64,000 nt of DNA from Flavobacteriales bacterium. Lineage in GTDB: Bacteria; Bacteroidota; Bacteroidia; Flavobacteriales_F; PHOS-HE28. Shown in pieces: positions 25,638 to 34,304 of the stretch. The stretch's first letter is position 1. Every line of letters begins with the position of its first letter. Where the stretch lies: positions 6,653-70,652 of the forward strand of contig JACJZF010000014.1 of assembly GCA_020635725.1 (NCBI GenBank), given 5' to 3'. Under the pieces are notes generated by a model. That model was not told where the DNA came from. It saw only the letters and a program-made list of their open reading frames with translations, and did no database searches. Made by a program: the position numbers and the translations under genes.

Positions 25638-25751
25638 TCCGCTGGGACGGATGGTGGAGCGCGGTTCGTCACAGGTCGCGCGGCCCGTCCTGATTCATCC
25701 CCTGTTCAATCCGCAGGTCATTGAATCGAATAGGGGAGCGGGCTATTTCTT

Positions 25752-25888
25752 CCACCTTTCCCTTGATGGACCCCGCATCAACTCTGCGGGGCTTCCGCCA
25801 AAGATCAACCACGATCCAAGCCGCGGTCCGTCCCACACGGGCCCGCAGCACAGGCCTCCTGAGACGGGCGCGGCCGCGCGGATCGTGG
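25752..25888 (+). repeat. two-hairpin intergenic element, copy 1
   Basis: The first part starts with CCACCTTTCCCTTGATGGA and carries a CCCCGC/GCGGGG hairpin. Then comes the linker GCCAAAGATCAA and a long imperfect hairpin, 25809-25888, closed by CCACGATCC and GGATCGTGG. Copies 2 and 3 lie at 35428-35547 and 35725-35840. The rest of this 403-base intergenic region shows no gene. Confidence 0.75.
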
Positions 25889-26028
25889 ACGCCCACCGCA
25901 CGTGGCACCTGAGGGAAAGTGCGGGCTCAGGTGGCAGCGCATTCTATTGGATGTGATGCGGTTTCTTTTTGATCGGTCCGGTTCAAGCGGTGCCAACGCG
26001 TGTCCATCCCGCGCAACATCTTTGGGGC

Positions 26029-26634
26029 ATGACCAAGAACCGCATGGAGGCCTTCAGCGATGGCGTGCTGGCCATCATCATCACCATCATGGTGCTGGAG
26101 CTGAAGGTGCCGCATGATGCCTCGCTGGACGCGCTGCTGGAATCGTGGCCGGTGTTCGTGAGTTACGTGCTCAGCTTCGTGTACCTGGCCATCTACTGGA
26201 ACAATCACCACCACTTGCTGCATGCCTCCAGGGGCGTGAACGGCTCCATCCTCTGGGCCAACGTCCACCTGCTTTTCTGGCTTTCGCTGGTGCCCTTCAC
26301 CACGGGCTGGATGGGGGAGAACCACTTCGCCGCCGTGCCCACCGCGCTTTATGGCGTGGTGCTCCTCATGGCCGGCATCGCCTATTGGCTGCTCTCAACG
26401 GCGATCATCCGCCACGAGGGCCCTGACTCCGTGCTGCGAAAAGCCGTGGGCAACGATCTCAAAGGGAAGAGCTCGGTCGTGCTCTACGCCATTGCCGTGC
26501 CATGCGTGTACTGGCTGCCTGCGGTCTCGTGGTGCATCTACGTGCTGGTGGCGCTGATGTGGCTCGTGCCCGATAGCCGCATCGAACGGCAGCTCCGTGC
26601 ATCGGACCATCAGAGCAGAGAGAACCGTGAATGA
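26029..26634 (+). CDS. TMEM175-family potassium channel-like membrane protein
   Basis: 201 aa from the ATG at 26029. The first helix carries the family hallmark R...FSDGV (MTKNRMEAFSDGVLAIIITI), and about five more membrane helices follow. Prokaryotic TMEM175 proteins are about 200 residues with six helices and act as K+ channels. The last residues (RENRE) and the TGA stop are encoded by the first unit of the downstream tandem repeat array, so the C-terminus has been set by the repeat. Confidence 0.85.
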   Translation: MTKNRMEAFSDGVLAIIITIMVLELKVPHDASLDALLESWPVFVSYVLSFVYLAIYWNNHHHLLHASRGVNGSILWANVHLLFWLSLVPFTTGWMGENHFAAVPTALYGVVLLMAGIAYWLLSTAIIRHEGPDSVLRKAVGNDLKGKSSVVLYAIAVPCVYWLPAVSWCIYVLVALMWLVPDSRIERQLRASDHQSRENRE

Positions 26635-27420
26635 ACGTGCGTGAACGGTAATGGGCTCGTATCGCCTGGCATTCCATCCTTTTCATGCACGCGCAAAGCC
26701 GATTGCATCCCGGCGTTCATCCGTGTGAATCGGTGTCCATCCGTGGTTCAGTTCTCCCTGAGAACCGTGAATGGACGTGCATGGACGGCAATAAGCTAAG
26801 GGTCCCGGGCATTCATTCCTGTCCATCCCCGTTCATTGCCGGTTGCATTTCTGGCGGTCGTTGGCTGCGTGTCTGGTCAGCGCGAGCGAAGCGTGGCACT
26901 GTGGTTCAATGGGCTGTGAGAACCGTGAATGGACGTGCATGAACGGCAATGAACTCGTGTCGCCTTACATTCCATCCTGTTCATGCACGCGCAACGCCGA
27001 TTGCATCCCGGCGTGCATCCGTGTGAATCGGTGTCCATCCCTGGTTCTCCTGGCTCTGAGAACCGTGAATGGACGTGCATGGACGGCAATAGGCTCATGC
27101 CGCCGGGCATCCATTCCTGTTCATCCCCGTTCATTGCCGGTTGTATTTCTCGCGGTCGTTCCCTTGTGGCACTGTGGTTCAGTGGGCCGTGGGAACCGTG
27201 AATGAACGTGCATGGACGGCAATGAACTCGTGTCGCCTTACATTCCATCCAGTTCATGCGCGCGCAAAGCCGATTACATCCCGGCGTTCATCCGTGTGAA
27301 TCGGTGTCCATCCGTGGTTCAGTTCTCCCCGAGAACCGTGAATGGACGTGCATGAGCGGCAATAAGCTCAGGGTCCCGGGCATTCATTCCTGTCCATCCC
27401 CGTTCATTGCCGGTTGCATT
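26620..27420. repeat. tandem array of alternating A and B repeat units
   Basis: Six units begin with GAGAACCGTGAATG-type words at 26620, 26760, 26918, 27058, 27191 and 27331. Units 1, 3 and 5 (A, about 140 bp) share TTCATCCGTGTGAATCGG. Units 2, 4 and 6 (B) share a GTCCATCCCCGTTCATTGCC block. The real period is therefore an A-B pair of 298 and then 273 bp. The array fills most of the 839 bases between the TMEM175-type gene and the metallopeptidase gene; no gene is supported inside it. Confidence 0.85.
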
Positions 27421-27473
27421 TTCCGGGCTGGCATCATGGTTCCGCCCAGCCCGCCATTGCGTTGCTTTGTGTC

Positions 27474-28274
27474 ATGCGCGGCCAGCTGATCCTGTTCTCC
27501 TTGCTGCTCCTCGGGGCGGTGCATGCGCAGGAGCCCGCCACCACGCAGCAGGCCGAGGATGCCGTGCGCCGCGTGGTGCGCCACAGCGGACTGGTGCCCA
27601 ACTTCATCGTGCGGCCCAACGCCGATGTACGCACCGCCATCGCCTTCGTGAAGGACCGCCAACGCGTGATCGAGTTCAACCCGGCCTTCATCGCGCTGGT
27701 GATGGACAGCACGCGCAGCGACTGGGGCGCCGTGAGCATCCTGGCGCACGAGATCGCCCACCACCTGCTGGGCCATACCATCGACCCCGCCGCGGTACGG
27801 CCCGGCGATGAGCTGGCCTGCGACCGCTACTCCGGCTTCGTGCTCTTCGGCATGGGCGCCACCCTGACCGAGAGCCTCGCGGCGATGTCGCTCACCGGCG
27901 ACCCGCACGGCACACGGCGTCACCCGCCCAAGCATGCGCGGCTCGAGGCCATCCGCCAGGGCTGGGAGGAGGCGCGGCGCGTGCGCGAGGGACTGCCGCC
28001 CGAGCCCGTGCACGACCCCGACGGACTACGCTACGTACTCAGCTTCGTGGACGATGCCAATACCTATTACGCCGACAGCCTCGGGCGCGTGCTCTGGTTC
28101 GATGCCAGCGCGCAGGCCATCGAGTTCGGCGAGATGCGCGATACCGGCGGCGGCACCTTCGCCGTTCGCTGGATGGATGAGGACTACCTCGTGGATGCCC
28201 GCATGGCCATCTGGCGCCGCAGCACGCACGGCATGCCCTTGCAGGTGGGGAAGTTGGAGAAGTTCGCGCGGTGA
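27474..28274 (+). CDS. secreted HExxH zinc metallopeptidase-like protein
   Basis: 266 aa from the ATG at 27474, with a signal peptide (LILFSLLLLGAVHAQ). The zinc motif HEIAHH is near residue 98, followed by a third-ligand region ELACDRYSGF, as in M48-like gluzincins. C-terminal residues from about 185 (LRYVLSFVDDANTYYADS) form an unrecognised beta-rich domain. Substrate unknown. Confidence 0.8.
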   Translation: MRGQLILFSLLLLGAVHAQEPATTQQAEDAVRRVVRHSGLVPNFIVRPNADVRTAIAFVKDRQRVIEFNPAFIALVMDSTRSDWGAVSILAHEIAHHLLGHTIDPAAVRPGDELACDRYSGFVLFGMGATLTESLAAMSLTGDPHGTRRHPPKHARLEAIRQGWEEARRVREGLPPEPVHDPDGLRYVLSFVDDANTYYADSLGRVLWFDASAQAIEFGEMRDTGGGTFAVRWMDEDYLVDARMAIWRRSTHGMPLQVGKLEKFAR

Positions 28275-28360
28275 GGGAGAAGCCGGATGGCTGTTATCGA
28301 AAGCAATTATGGCTTGAATTAGCGTTTTCAGCTAATCACGGTATACAAGCCCATCCGTTC

Positions 28361-28723
28361 TTATTCGATCACTCCACGATCGCCCATCACTCGCCGCACC
28401 AGGTCGATGCGGCAGCGCACGCCCAGCAGCTTGAAGACCTTGCCCCGGATGCGGTGCACCGTGGGCAATGTGAGTTGCATGCGTACCGCGATATAGGAAT
28501 ACGGCCAGTTAGCGGGGTGGCAGACCAAACGGATCAGTTCCATGTCCCGTTCGCTCAGGCCATTTGGGGCCGCGAGGGGTGTCGCATGGGGCTGCTCCGG
28601 CACCAGTGATTCCAGCAGGAGCTCGCATTCGCGCAGCATGTCGCGGCAGCGTTTCAGGGCCTGCGCCCTGGCCTGGAGCACGAGCCCTGCGTGCTCCGGA
28701 GCCCTCTTCCCGCCCGATTCCAT
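28361..28723 (-). CDS. stand-alone LuxR-type HTH regulator
   Basis: 120 aa. A helical N-terminus (ALKRCRDMLRECELLLESL) is followed by a LuxR/GerE-type HTH: LSERDMELIRLVC, then YSYIAVRMQLTLPTVHRIRGKVF and LLGV. No receiver or ligand domain is present; the protein may dimerise through its N-terminal helix. It lies downstream of, and convergent with, the metallopeptidase gene. Confidence 0.75.
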   Translation of the reverse strand: MESGGKRAPEHAGLVLQARAQALKRCRDMLRECELLLESLVPEQPHATPLAAPNGLSERDMELIRLVCHPANWPYSYIAVRMQLTLPTVHRIRGKVFKLLGVRCRIDLVRRVMGDRGVIE

Positions 28724-28830
28724 CGACCATCGGTTTGCTGCGCGTTCATAGGGTCGTGCGGTCCGGTATCGTCGTGGTGCTGCGTTGCTGACCGATACGG
28801 CACGTCCGCCCTATTTCCGCGATTAGCGCG

Positions 28831-28884
28831 GGAACGCGCCGCTTATTGTGCGCCTAGGGCGACGGACAACGAACGGCGCGTTCC
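28831..28884. repeat. 11-bp inverted repeat between the LuxR-type and FnIII genes
   Basis: GGAACGCGCCG at 28831-28841 and its exact complement CGGCGCGTTCC at 28874-28884 flank a 32-base loop. It sits 14 bases beyond the stop of the FnIII gene and could be a terminator hairpin or an operator. Confidence 0.5.
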
Positions 28885-28897
28885 GTGGCAGTGGCGG

Positions 28898-29527
28898 TCA
28901 GAGCGGCTTGGCGGTGGCGGTGTCGCTCCAGGGACCGATGCCGCCGGCGCTCACCGCGCGGACGCGGAAGCTGTAGTCCTTGTGGCTGGTGAGCCCCGTG
29001 GCGGTGTGGAAGTTCTTGCCGGTCATCAGCAGGGCCTTCCAATTCGCCTCCACCAAGGGGTCGGAGTCGTTGAACTGCACCTCGTAGATGCGGCGGTCCT
29101 TCACGCCCTTCCAGCGCAGGCGCAGCTCGCCGGGCAGGGTGGTGATGAGGGCGCGCAGGTCGCCGGGCGGGGGCGGCACGCCCGAGGGCGAGGGCAGTTT
29201 GCGCGTGGTGAAGGCGGCGCTGGCGATCAGCTCCGGGTCGCCGCCGCTCACGGCCTGCACGTAGCCGGCGAGCTGCTTGATCAGCTCCTTCAGGTCGCGG
29301 AGCCGCTGGTTGCGGATCAGCGTGTCCTGCCGACCGCCGTTCTTGGTCACGTCGATCTCGGCCGTCTCCAGGTCGTCGCAGGCCTTGGAGATATCGCCCA
29401 GGGGCGGTGTGGGGGTGGGGTAGGTGGCGTTGCCGGTCATGGCGGTCACATGGCCACGGCCCCGTTCCACCACATCCATCGGTGAGAGTCCATCGAGTCC
29501 CAGTTTCACGGTGAATTGCGTCGTCAT
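28898..29527 (-). CDS. fibronectin type III domain protein
   Basis: 209 aa without a signal peptide. The N-terminal half (GRGHVTAMTGNATYPTPTPP, then a helical DLKELIKQLAGYVQAV) is a pattern seen in small Bacteroidota proteins with an FnIII domain. The C-terminal 90 residues look like one FnIII repeat: LRLRWKGVKDRRIYEVQF, the TGLTSHKDYSFRVRAVSAGG strand pair and GPWSD. Role unknown; possibly structural or tied to the extracellular envelope. Confidence 0.75.
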   Translation of the reverse strand: MTTQFTVKLGLDGLSPMDVVERGRGHVTAMTGNATYPTPTPPLGDISKACDDLETAEIDVTKNGGRQDTLIRNQRLRDLKELIKQLAGYVQAVSGGDPELIASAAFTTRKLPSPSGVPPPPGDLRALITTLPGELRLRWKGVKDRRIYEVQFNDSDPLVEANWKALLMTGKNFHTATGLTSHKDYSFRVRAVSAGGIGPWSDTATAKPL

Positions 29528-29659
29528 CTCGGGTCGGCCGTGAATGTGATCGCGGCCTTTGTTCCATCAGCGCGGCGCCGCCCCGTTTATTGGATGCCAC
29601 CGCTATCAGTGGTGATCACCGTGATCACAAGTGATCATCGGCAGGCTCAGGGACCCGCC

Positions 29660-30122
29660 GCGCGCGATAGGGTATGGCACGAGGCCTATCGGGTACGCGA
29701 CAAGGGCGATAGGGTACGCTCCGCGGGCAATCGGGTGCGCCACGTACCCGATCGGGTTCGCGACGCGCCCGATACACTTCGTCCCGCAGGCTATCGGGTT
29801 CGTGAGGCGCGCAATCGGGTATGCGGCAAAGGCAATCGGGTATCTCACGCAGGCAATCGGGTACGCGACGCGGTCGATAGGGTGTGCGAGCAGGTGCATC
29901 GGCCACCGGTCCAAGGCTATCGGGTACCAGCCGCACCAGATAGGGTTTGCCGCTCAGGCTATCGGGTATGCGGCACAGGCTTTCGGCCGCGTCGCACAGG
30001 CCATCGGGTTCGTGGCATAGGCCATCGGGCACCAGGCGTGGGCGATCAGGTGCGCAGCATGGGCGATAGGGTAGAAGGCACGGGCAATCGGGCGCGCGAG
30101 GAAGGCGATAGGGAAAGGGGAG
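29660..30122. repeat. 22-unit, 21-bp minisatellite in perfect register
   Basis: The core GCN-AT(C/A)-GGGT(A/T) recurs with its A at 29667 and then every 21 bp to 30108: 22 units, 441 bp between first and last, with no insertion or deletion. Flanks of each core vary. Read forward in one frame it gives AIGYATR-like heptads from a GTG at 29631 to a TAG at 30018; a second TAG follows later. Read in reverse, one frame gives YPIA-type heptads interrupted by a TGA at 29954-29956. It occupies about half of the 1040-base stretch between the FnIII gene and the RM gene. Confidence 0.9.
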
Positions 30123-30363
30123 TGATTTAGGGCGCTGATACTCTGCGCAGGCTCATACCACCGATCGGAGATCAGCGGGAGTAGGAGGACGGTTAGGGCA
30201 TTTATTCTGCAGAGGTTCACTCGTTCGCGCGCGTACCTTACTAATAGGGGTCAGCGATACACGACCAGCGCGAAAGATCGCTGGGTCACTGAAGCGGTAC
30301 GGGTCTCCCCCACTTATTTCCGGCCTACGTGTCCGTAGTATCTGGGAAATAGAACAGATCGCT

Positions 30364-30498
30364 ATGGCCAAACGAAAGAAGAAGGACCTGCCCGAATGCA
30401 TCAAGAGGATCATGCCGACAATCGACTTGTTGGGTTCTCTGATGAAGTTGCTATGGCTGCTCGCCCAACTACTCATGAACTGGCCCTTCCATGGTTAA
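30364..30498 (+). CDS. possible 44-residue peptide upstream of the RM gene
   Basis: ATG at 30364 to TAA at 30498. It has a basic start (MAKRKKKDLPECIKRIM) and a hydrophobic, Leu-rich end (LMKLLWLLAQLLMNWPFHG). It ends 69 bases before the RM start in a less GC-rich stretch. It could be a small membrane peptide or a chance frame; no homologue is known to me. Confidence 0.3.
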   Translation: MAKRKKKDLPECIKRIMPTIDLLGSLMKLLWLLAQLLMNWPFHG

Positions 30499-30567
30499 TA
30501 AACCATTGGTGATACTACGTGCAACGTTGCATCGGGTAAATGGAGCGGTCAACTTTCTTTGTTGGGC

Positions 30568-33500
30568 ATGCCCCACCCCCTGATCGACAAATACCACAAC
30601 GACCTGCACCGCGCCCTCCAGCACGGCAAGAGCAGCAACGAGCAGAGCGTGCGGAACTACTTCTGGCAGTTGCTGAACGAGTACGCGCGCAAGCAGAACT
30701 ACGAGGTGGTGCCCGAGGTGAGCATCATGGGCACCCACGGGGTGAAGGTGCGGCCCGACGGCGCCCTGAAGAACAGCTGGGGGCTTGACCTGGGCTATTG
30801 GGAGAGCAAGGACACCAAGGACGACCTGGAGGAGGAGGTGGACAAGAAGCAGAAGAAGGGCTACCCGCTGACCAACGCGCTCTTCGAGGACACCCAGACC
30901 GCTGTGCTCTTCCAGTATAGCGAGGAGGTGATGCGCGTGGACATGAAGGAGAGCGAGAAGCTGCACAAGCTCTTGCTGCAGTGGCTGGCTTTCAAGAACG
31001 CCACGGTGGTGGAGTTCGAGAAGGCGCTGGACAACTTCAGGGCCGACATCCCCAAGCTTCTGGAGCGCCTGCAGCTGGAACTGGAGCAGGCCGCCGGGAA
31101 GAACAAGGACTTCATCCTCGCCCGCGACGCCTTCCTGGAGCTATGCCGCCACGAGATCAACCCGGAGGTGACCGAGGCCGATGTGCGCGAGATGCTCATC
31201 CAGCACCTGCTCACCGCCGAGCTCTTCCAGAAGATCTTCGATGAGCCCGACTTCCACCGGGAGAACAACATCGCCCGCGAGCTGGAGAAGCTGCTGGGCA
31301 CGGTGTTCAACACCGAGCGGCGCAAGAACCTGCTGGCCAGCATCGAGCATTATTACGAGGCCATCAACGCCACGGCCGCCGGCATCACTGACCACCACGA
31401 GAAGCAGAAGTTCCTCAAAGTGCTCTACGAGAACTTCTACAAGGCATACAACCCCAAGGCCGCCGACCGCCTGGGCGTGGTGTACACGCCCAACGAGATC
31501 GTTCGCTTCATGGTGCGCAGCACCGACCAGCTGCTGCACCAGCACTTCGGCAAGAGCCTGAGCGATGAGCATGTGGAGATCCTGGACCCCGCCACCGGCA
31601 CGGGCACCTTCATCTGCGACATCATCGACCATATACCGCCGCACAAGCTGGCGAAGAAGTACCTGGACGAGATCCACGCGAACGAGGTGGCCATACTGCC
31701 CTATTACGTGGCCAACCTCAACATCGAGTTCACCTTCAAGCAGAAGATGGGGTACTACAAGCAGTTCCCCAACCTCTGCTTCGTGGATACGCTGGACAAT
31801 ACCGCGGGCCTGGGCGCGGGCGTGCAGCACGACATCTTCGGCATCAGCAGCGAGAACGCCACGCGCATACGGCGGCAGAACGAGCGCAGGATCAGCGTGG
31901 TGATCGGCAACCCGCCCTACAACGCCAAGCAGGAGAACTACAACTACCAGAACAGCAACAGGGCGTACAAGGTCATCGACAAGCGGGTCAAGGATACCTA
32001 CGTCAAGCACGGCACAGCGCAGAACCAGATCGTGGTGTACGATATGTACACGCGCTTCTACCGTTGGGCCATGGACCGCGTGGATAAGAACGGAATCATC
32101 GCCTTCATCACCAACCGCAGCTTCATCGACAGCCGTGCTTTCGACGGCTTCCGCAAGTGCGTGCAGGATGAGTTCGCCTACGCGTACATCATCGACACGC
32201 ATAGCGACGTGCGCACCAACCCGAAGATCGCGGGCACCAGCCACAATGTCTTCGGCATACAGACCGGTGTAGCCGTGATGCTCCTGGTGCGCAAAGAGCA
32301 GCAGAGCGGAGCTTGCAGAATCCAATACACGGAACTGAGCGACGAGATGCGGAAGGAGGAAAAATGGGAATGGTTCAGGGTCACTGAATCTCTTGGCTCA
32401 ATTCCATTCAAGGATGTTGAGCCTGATACGAAGAACAACTGGATTACCCATGCTGAGAATGACTTCGATGCCCTTCTGCCTTTAGTGGACAAGAGTACAA
32501 AGGCTGGTGACCATGAAAGGGCACTATTCCGATTGTTCACCAGAGGAATTGAAACTACTCGTGACGAATGGGTCTATGACCTCAACGAGAAATCACTTCA
32601 CGCCAAAGCCAAGTACCTGACTTCAACCTATGCCTCGAGTTTGAAAGCGAAGAGCATGGATACCGCCATCAAGTGGAGCTCATCTCTAGCGGCGGACTTT
32701 AAGGCTGGAAAGCAAATTCCGTATGACGCGAGGCTCGTTGTACGTGACCTGTATCGTCCTTTCACCAAGGTCTTTCACTACGTATCAAAGCCTTTAAACC
32801 ATCGACTGACGGAGAATCACTATGAGATGTTCGGCCCGTCCCTTATCGGAGAGAATCGCGTACTCCTCATCACCGATATAGGTTCTGGGAAGCCATTCAT
32901 GCTGGGGGCTTCGGACTGCCCAGCCGACTTGCACTTTGTCGGTGCTGGCGCACAGACCCAATGCCTTTCATATTGGACCTATGACGTCGGAACGCGAAAA
33001 GACAACCTCACGGACTGGGGCCTAGCGCAGTTCACCACGCATTACGGCGACACCAAGATCACGAAGGAGGATGTGTTCCACTACGTGTACGCCGTGCTGC
33101 ACGATCCGGCCTACCGCGAGAAGTACAAGCTGAACCTGAAGCGCGAGTTCCCGCGCATACCCTTCTACAAAGACTTCTGGCAGTGGAGCAAATGGGGCAA
33201 GGAGCTCATGGACCTGCACATCGGCTACGAGACCGTGGAGCCCTACAAACTGGAGCTCGTGACCAGCGCCACCAAGGCCGAGCAGAGGAAACAGAAGAAG
33301 CTGATCGAGGATGAGGCCCAGGAGCCGCAAGCCCTCTACGCCCGCCAGCCCAAGGTGAAAGTGAAGCTGAAGGCGGACAAGGAGGCGGGCATCATCTATC
33401 TGGATGAGCTTACGTTATTGAAGGGAATCCCCAAGGAAGCCTGGGACTACAAGCTGGGCAACCGCAGCGCCCTGGAATGGGTGCTGGACCAGTACAAGGA

Positions 33501-33654
33501 GAAGACCCCCAAGGACCCCACCATCCGCGAGAAGTTCAATACCTACCGCTTCGCGGACCATAAGGAGAAGGTGATAGACCTACTGAAGAGGGTGTGTACG
33601 GTGAGCGTGAGGACGCAAGAGGTGGTGCGAGGGATGAAGAAGGCGGAACGCTAG
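30568..33654 (+). CDS. type ISP-like restriction-modification enzyme lacking a helicase
   Basis: 1028 aa from the ATG at 30568. The N-terminal segment carries a PD-(D/E)xK-like nuclease motif (Asp64, then Glu79-x-Lys81). A helical region (about 100-300) follows, then an N6-adenine methyltransferase with LDPATGTGTF (339-348) and NPPY (448-451). The C-terminus resembles the LlaBIII-type target-recognition region. Classical type ISP enzymes are about 1,600 aa with an SF2 helicase, which is missing, so type IIG-like action is likely. Codons for about residues 577-814 are clearly less GC-rich than the rest. Confidence 0.85.
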   Translation: MPHPLIDKYHNDLHRALQHGKSSNEQSVRNYFWQLLNEYARKQNYEVVPEVSIMGTHGVKVRPDGALKNSWGLDLGYWESKDTKDDLEEEVDKKQKKGYPLTNALFEDTQTAVLFQYSEEVMRVDMKESEKLHKLLLQWLAFKNATVVEFEKALDNFRADIPKLLERLQLELEQAAGKNKDFILARDAFLELCRHEINPEVTEADVREMLIQHLLTAELFQKIFDEPDFHRENNIARELEKLLGTVFNTERRKNLLASIEHYYEAINATAAGITDHHEKQKFLKVLYENFYKAYNPKAADRLGVVYTPNEIVRFMVRSTDQLLHQHFGKSLSDEHVEILDPATGTGTFICDIIDHIPPHKLAKKYLDEIHANEVAILPYYVANLNIEFTFKQKMGYYKQFPNLCFVDTLDNTAGLGAGVQHDIFGISSENATRIRRQNERRISVVIGNPPYNAKQENYNYQNSNRAYKVIDKRVKDTYVKHGTAQNQIVVYDMYTRFYRWAMDRVDKNGIIAFITNRSFIDSRAFDGFRKCVQDEFAYAYIIDTHSDVRTNPKIAGTSHNVFGIQTGVAVMLLVRKEQQSGACRIQYTELSDEMRKEEKWEWFRVTESLGSIPFKDVEPDTKNNWITHAENDFDALLPLVDKSTKAGDHERALFRLFTRGIETTRDEWVYDLNEKSLHAKAKYLTSTYASSLKAKSMDTAIKWSSSLAADFKAGKQIPYDARLVVRDLYRPFTKVFHYVSKPLNHRLTENHYEMFGPSLIGENRVLLITDIGSGKPFMLGASDCPADLHFVGAGAQTQCLSYWTYDVGTRKDNLTDWGLAQFTTHYGDTKITKEDVFHYVYAVLHDPAYREKYKLNLKREFPRIPFYKDFWQWSKWGKELMDLHIGYETVEPYKLELVTSATKAEQRKQKKLIEDEAQEPQALYARQPKVKVKLKADKEAGIIYLDELTLLKGIPKEAWDYKLGNRSALEWVLDQYKEKTPKDPTIREKFNTYRFADHKEKVIDLLKRVCTVSVRTQEVVRGMKKAER

Positions 33655-33661
33655 ATGAACG

Positions 33662-34210
33662 ATGCAAGCAGATAGGCGCACACTGCTGTGGGTCTTCGCC
33701 ATCAACGCAGGCTTCTTCGTGGCCGAGAGCCTGGCGGGCTGGCTGGCACGTAGCATGGGCCTGGTAGCCGATGGGCTGGATATGCTGGCCGATGCCTTTG
33801 TGTACGGGCTCGCGCTGGCCGCGATCGGCAAGGCAGCAGGTCACAAGCGCCGTGTGGCGCACATCAGCGGCTACATCCAGCTAGGGCTGGCCGTCCTGGG
33901 CTTCGGCGAAGTGCTGCGCCGCGCCATCAGCGGGGAAGCCATGCCAGAACCGTGGACCATGGTGGTGGTATCGCTCTTCGCGCTGGCGGGCAACCTGGCC
34001 TGTCTGTACCTGCTGCGCAAGGCGAAGAACGGCGAGGCGCACATGCAGGCCTCGTGGATCTTCACCACCACCGATGCGCAGGTGAACGTGGGCGTTATGG
34101 TGGCCGCAGGCCTTGTGGCCTTCACCGGGTCCCGTTGGCCCGATCTGCTCATCGGCACGCTGGTCTTCGGCCTGGTGCTGCGCGGTGCGTGGCGGATCCT
34201 GAAGCTGTGA
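33662..34210 (+). CDS. short cation-diffusion-facilitator-type transporter
   Basis: 182 aa with about six membrane helices and no cytosolic C-terminal domain. Helix 2 has the CDF pattern FVAESLAGW...GLVADGLDMLADA, and helix 5 carries TTDAQVNVGVMVAAG, equivalent to the second metal-site motif. Members move Zn2+ and similar ions against protons. It starts eight bases after the RM gene, perhaps on the same transcript. Confidence 0.78.
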   Translation: MQADRRTLLWVFAINAGFFVAESLAGWLARSMGLVADGLDMLADAFVYGLALAAIGKAAGHKRRVAHISGYIQLGLAVLGFGEVLRRAISGEAMPEPWTMVVVSLFALAGNLACLYLLRKAKNGEAHMQASWIFTTTDAQVNVGVMVAAGLVAFTGSRWPDLLIGTLVFGLVLRGAWRILKL

Positions 34211-34277
34211 GCATCACGATTGGCCTTCGCTGGAAGTATGGACCTCCGCACGGTCGCCTCCCGAACATGCGCAGTGG

Positions 34278-34296
34278 TCCGCCACCGGATGGCGGA
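34278..34296. terminator. weak hairpin between convergent genes
   Basis: TCCGCCA (34278-34284) pairs with TGGCGGA (34290-34296) around a 5-base loop, eight bases before the stop of the tryptophan dioxygenase gene. No strong T-tract. Confidence 0.35.
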
Positions 34297-34304
34297 GACT
34301 TGTT

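Noticed and set aside
23316..25724. 802-residue plus-strand open frame
   Set aside because: Antisense to the tricorn-type gene, with no recognisable motif; the reverse frame has the catalytic residues.
26635..27473. Short frames in the A-B array
   Set aside because: They recur in every unit, have no start signals or domains, and are products of the repeat.
29660..30122. CRISPR array
   Set aside because: The repeat core is only about 8 bp, unit length is 21 bp with variable flanks rather than spacers of 30-40 bp, and no cas gene is nearby.
29516..30130. 204-residue frame through the 21-bp array
   Set aside because: It starts antisense within the FnIII gene, and its frame is not the one with synonymous variation, so it is unlikely to be a real protein.
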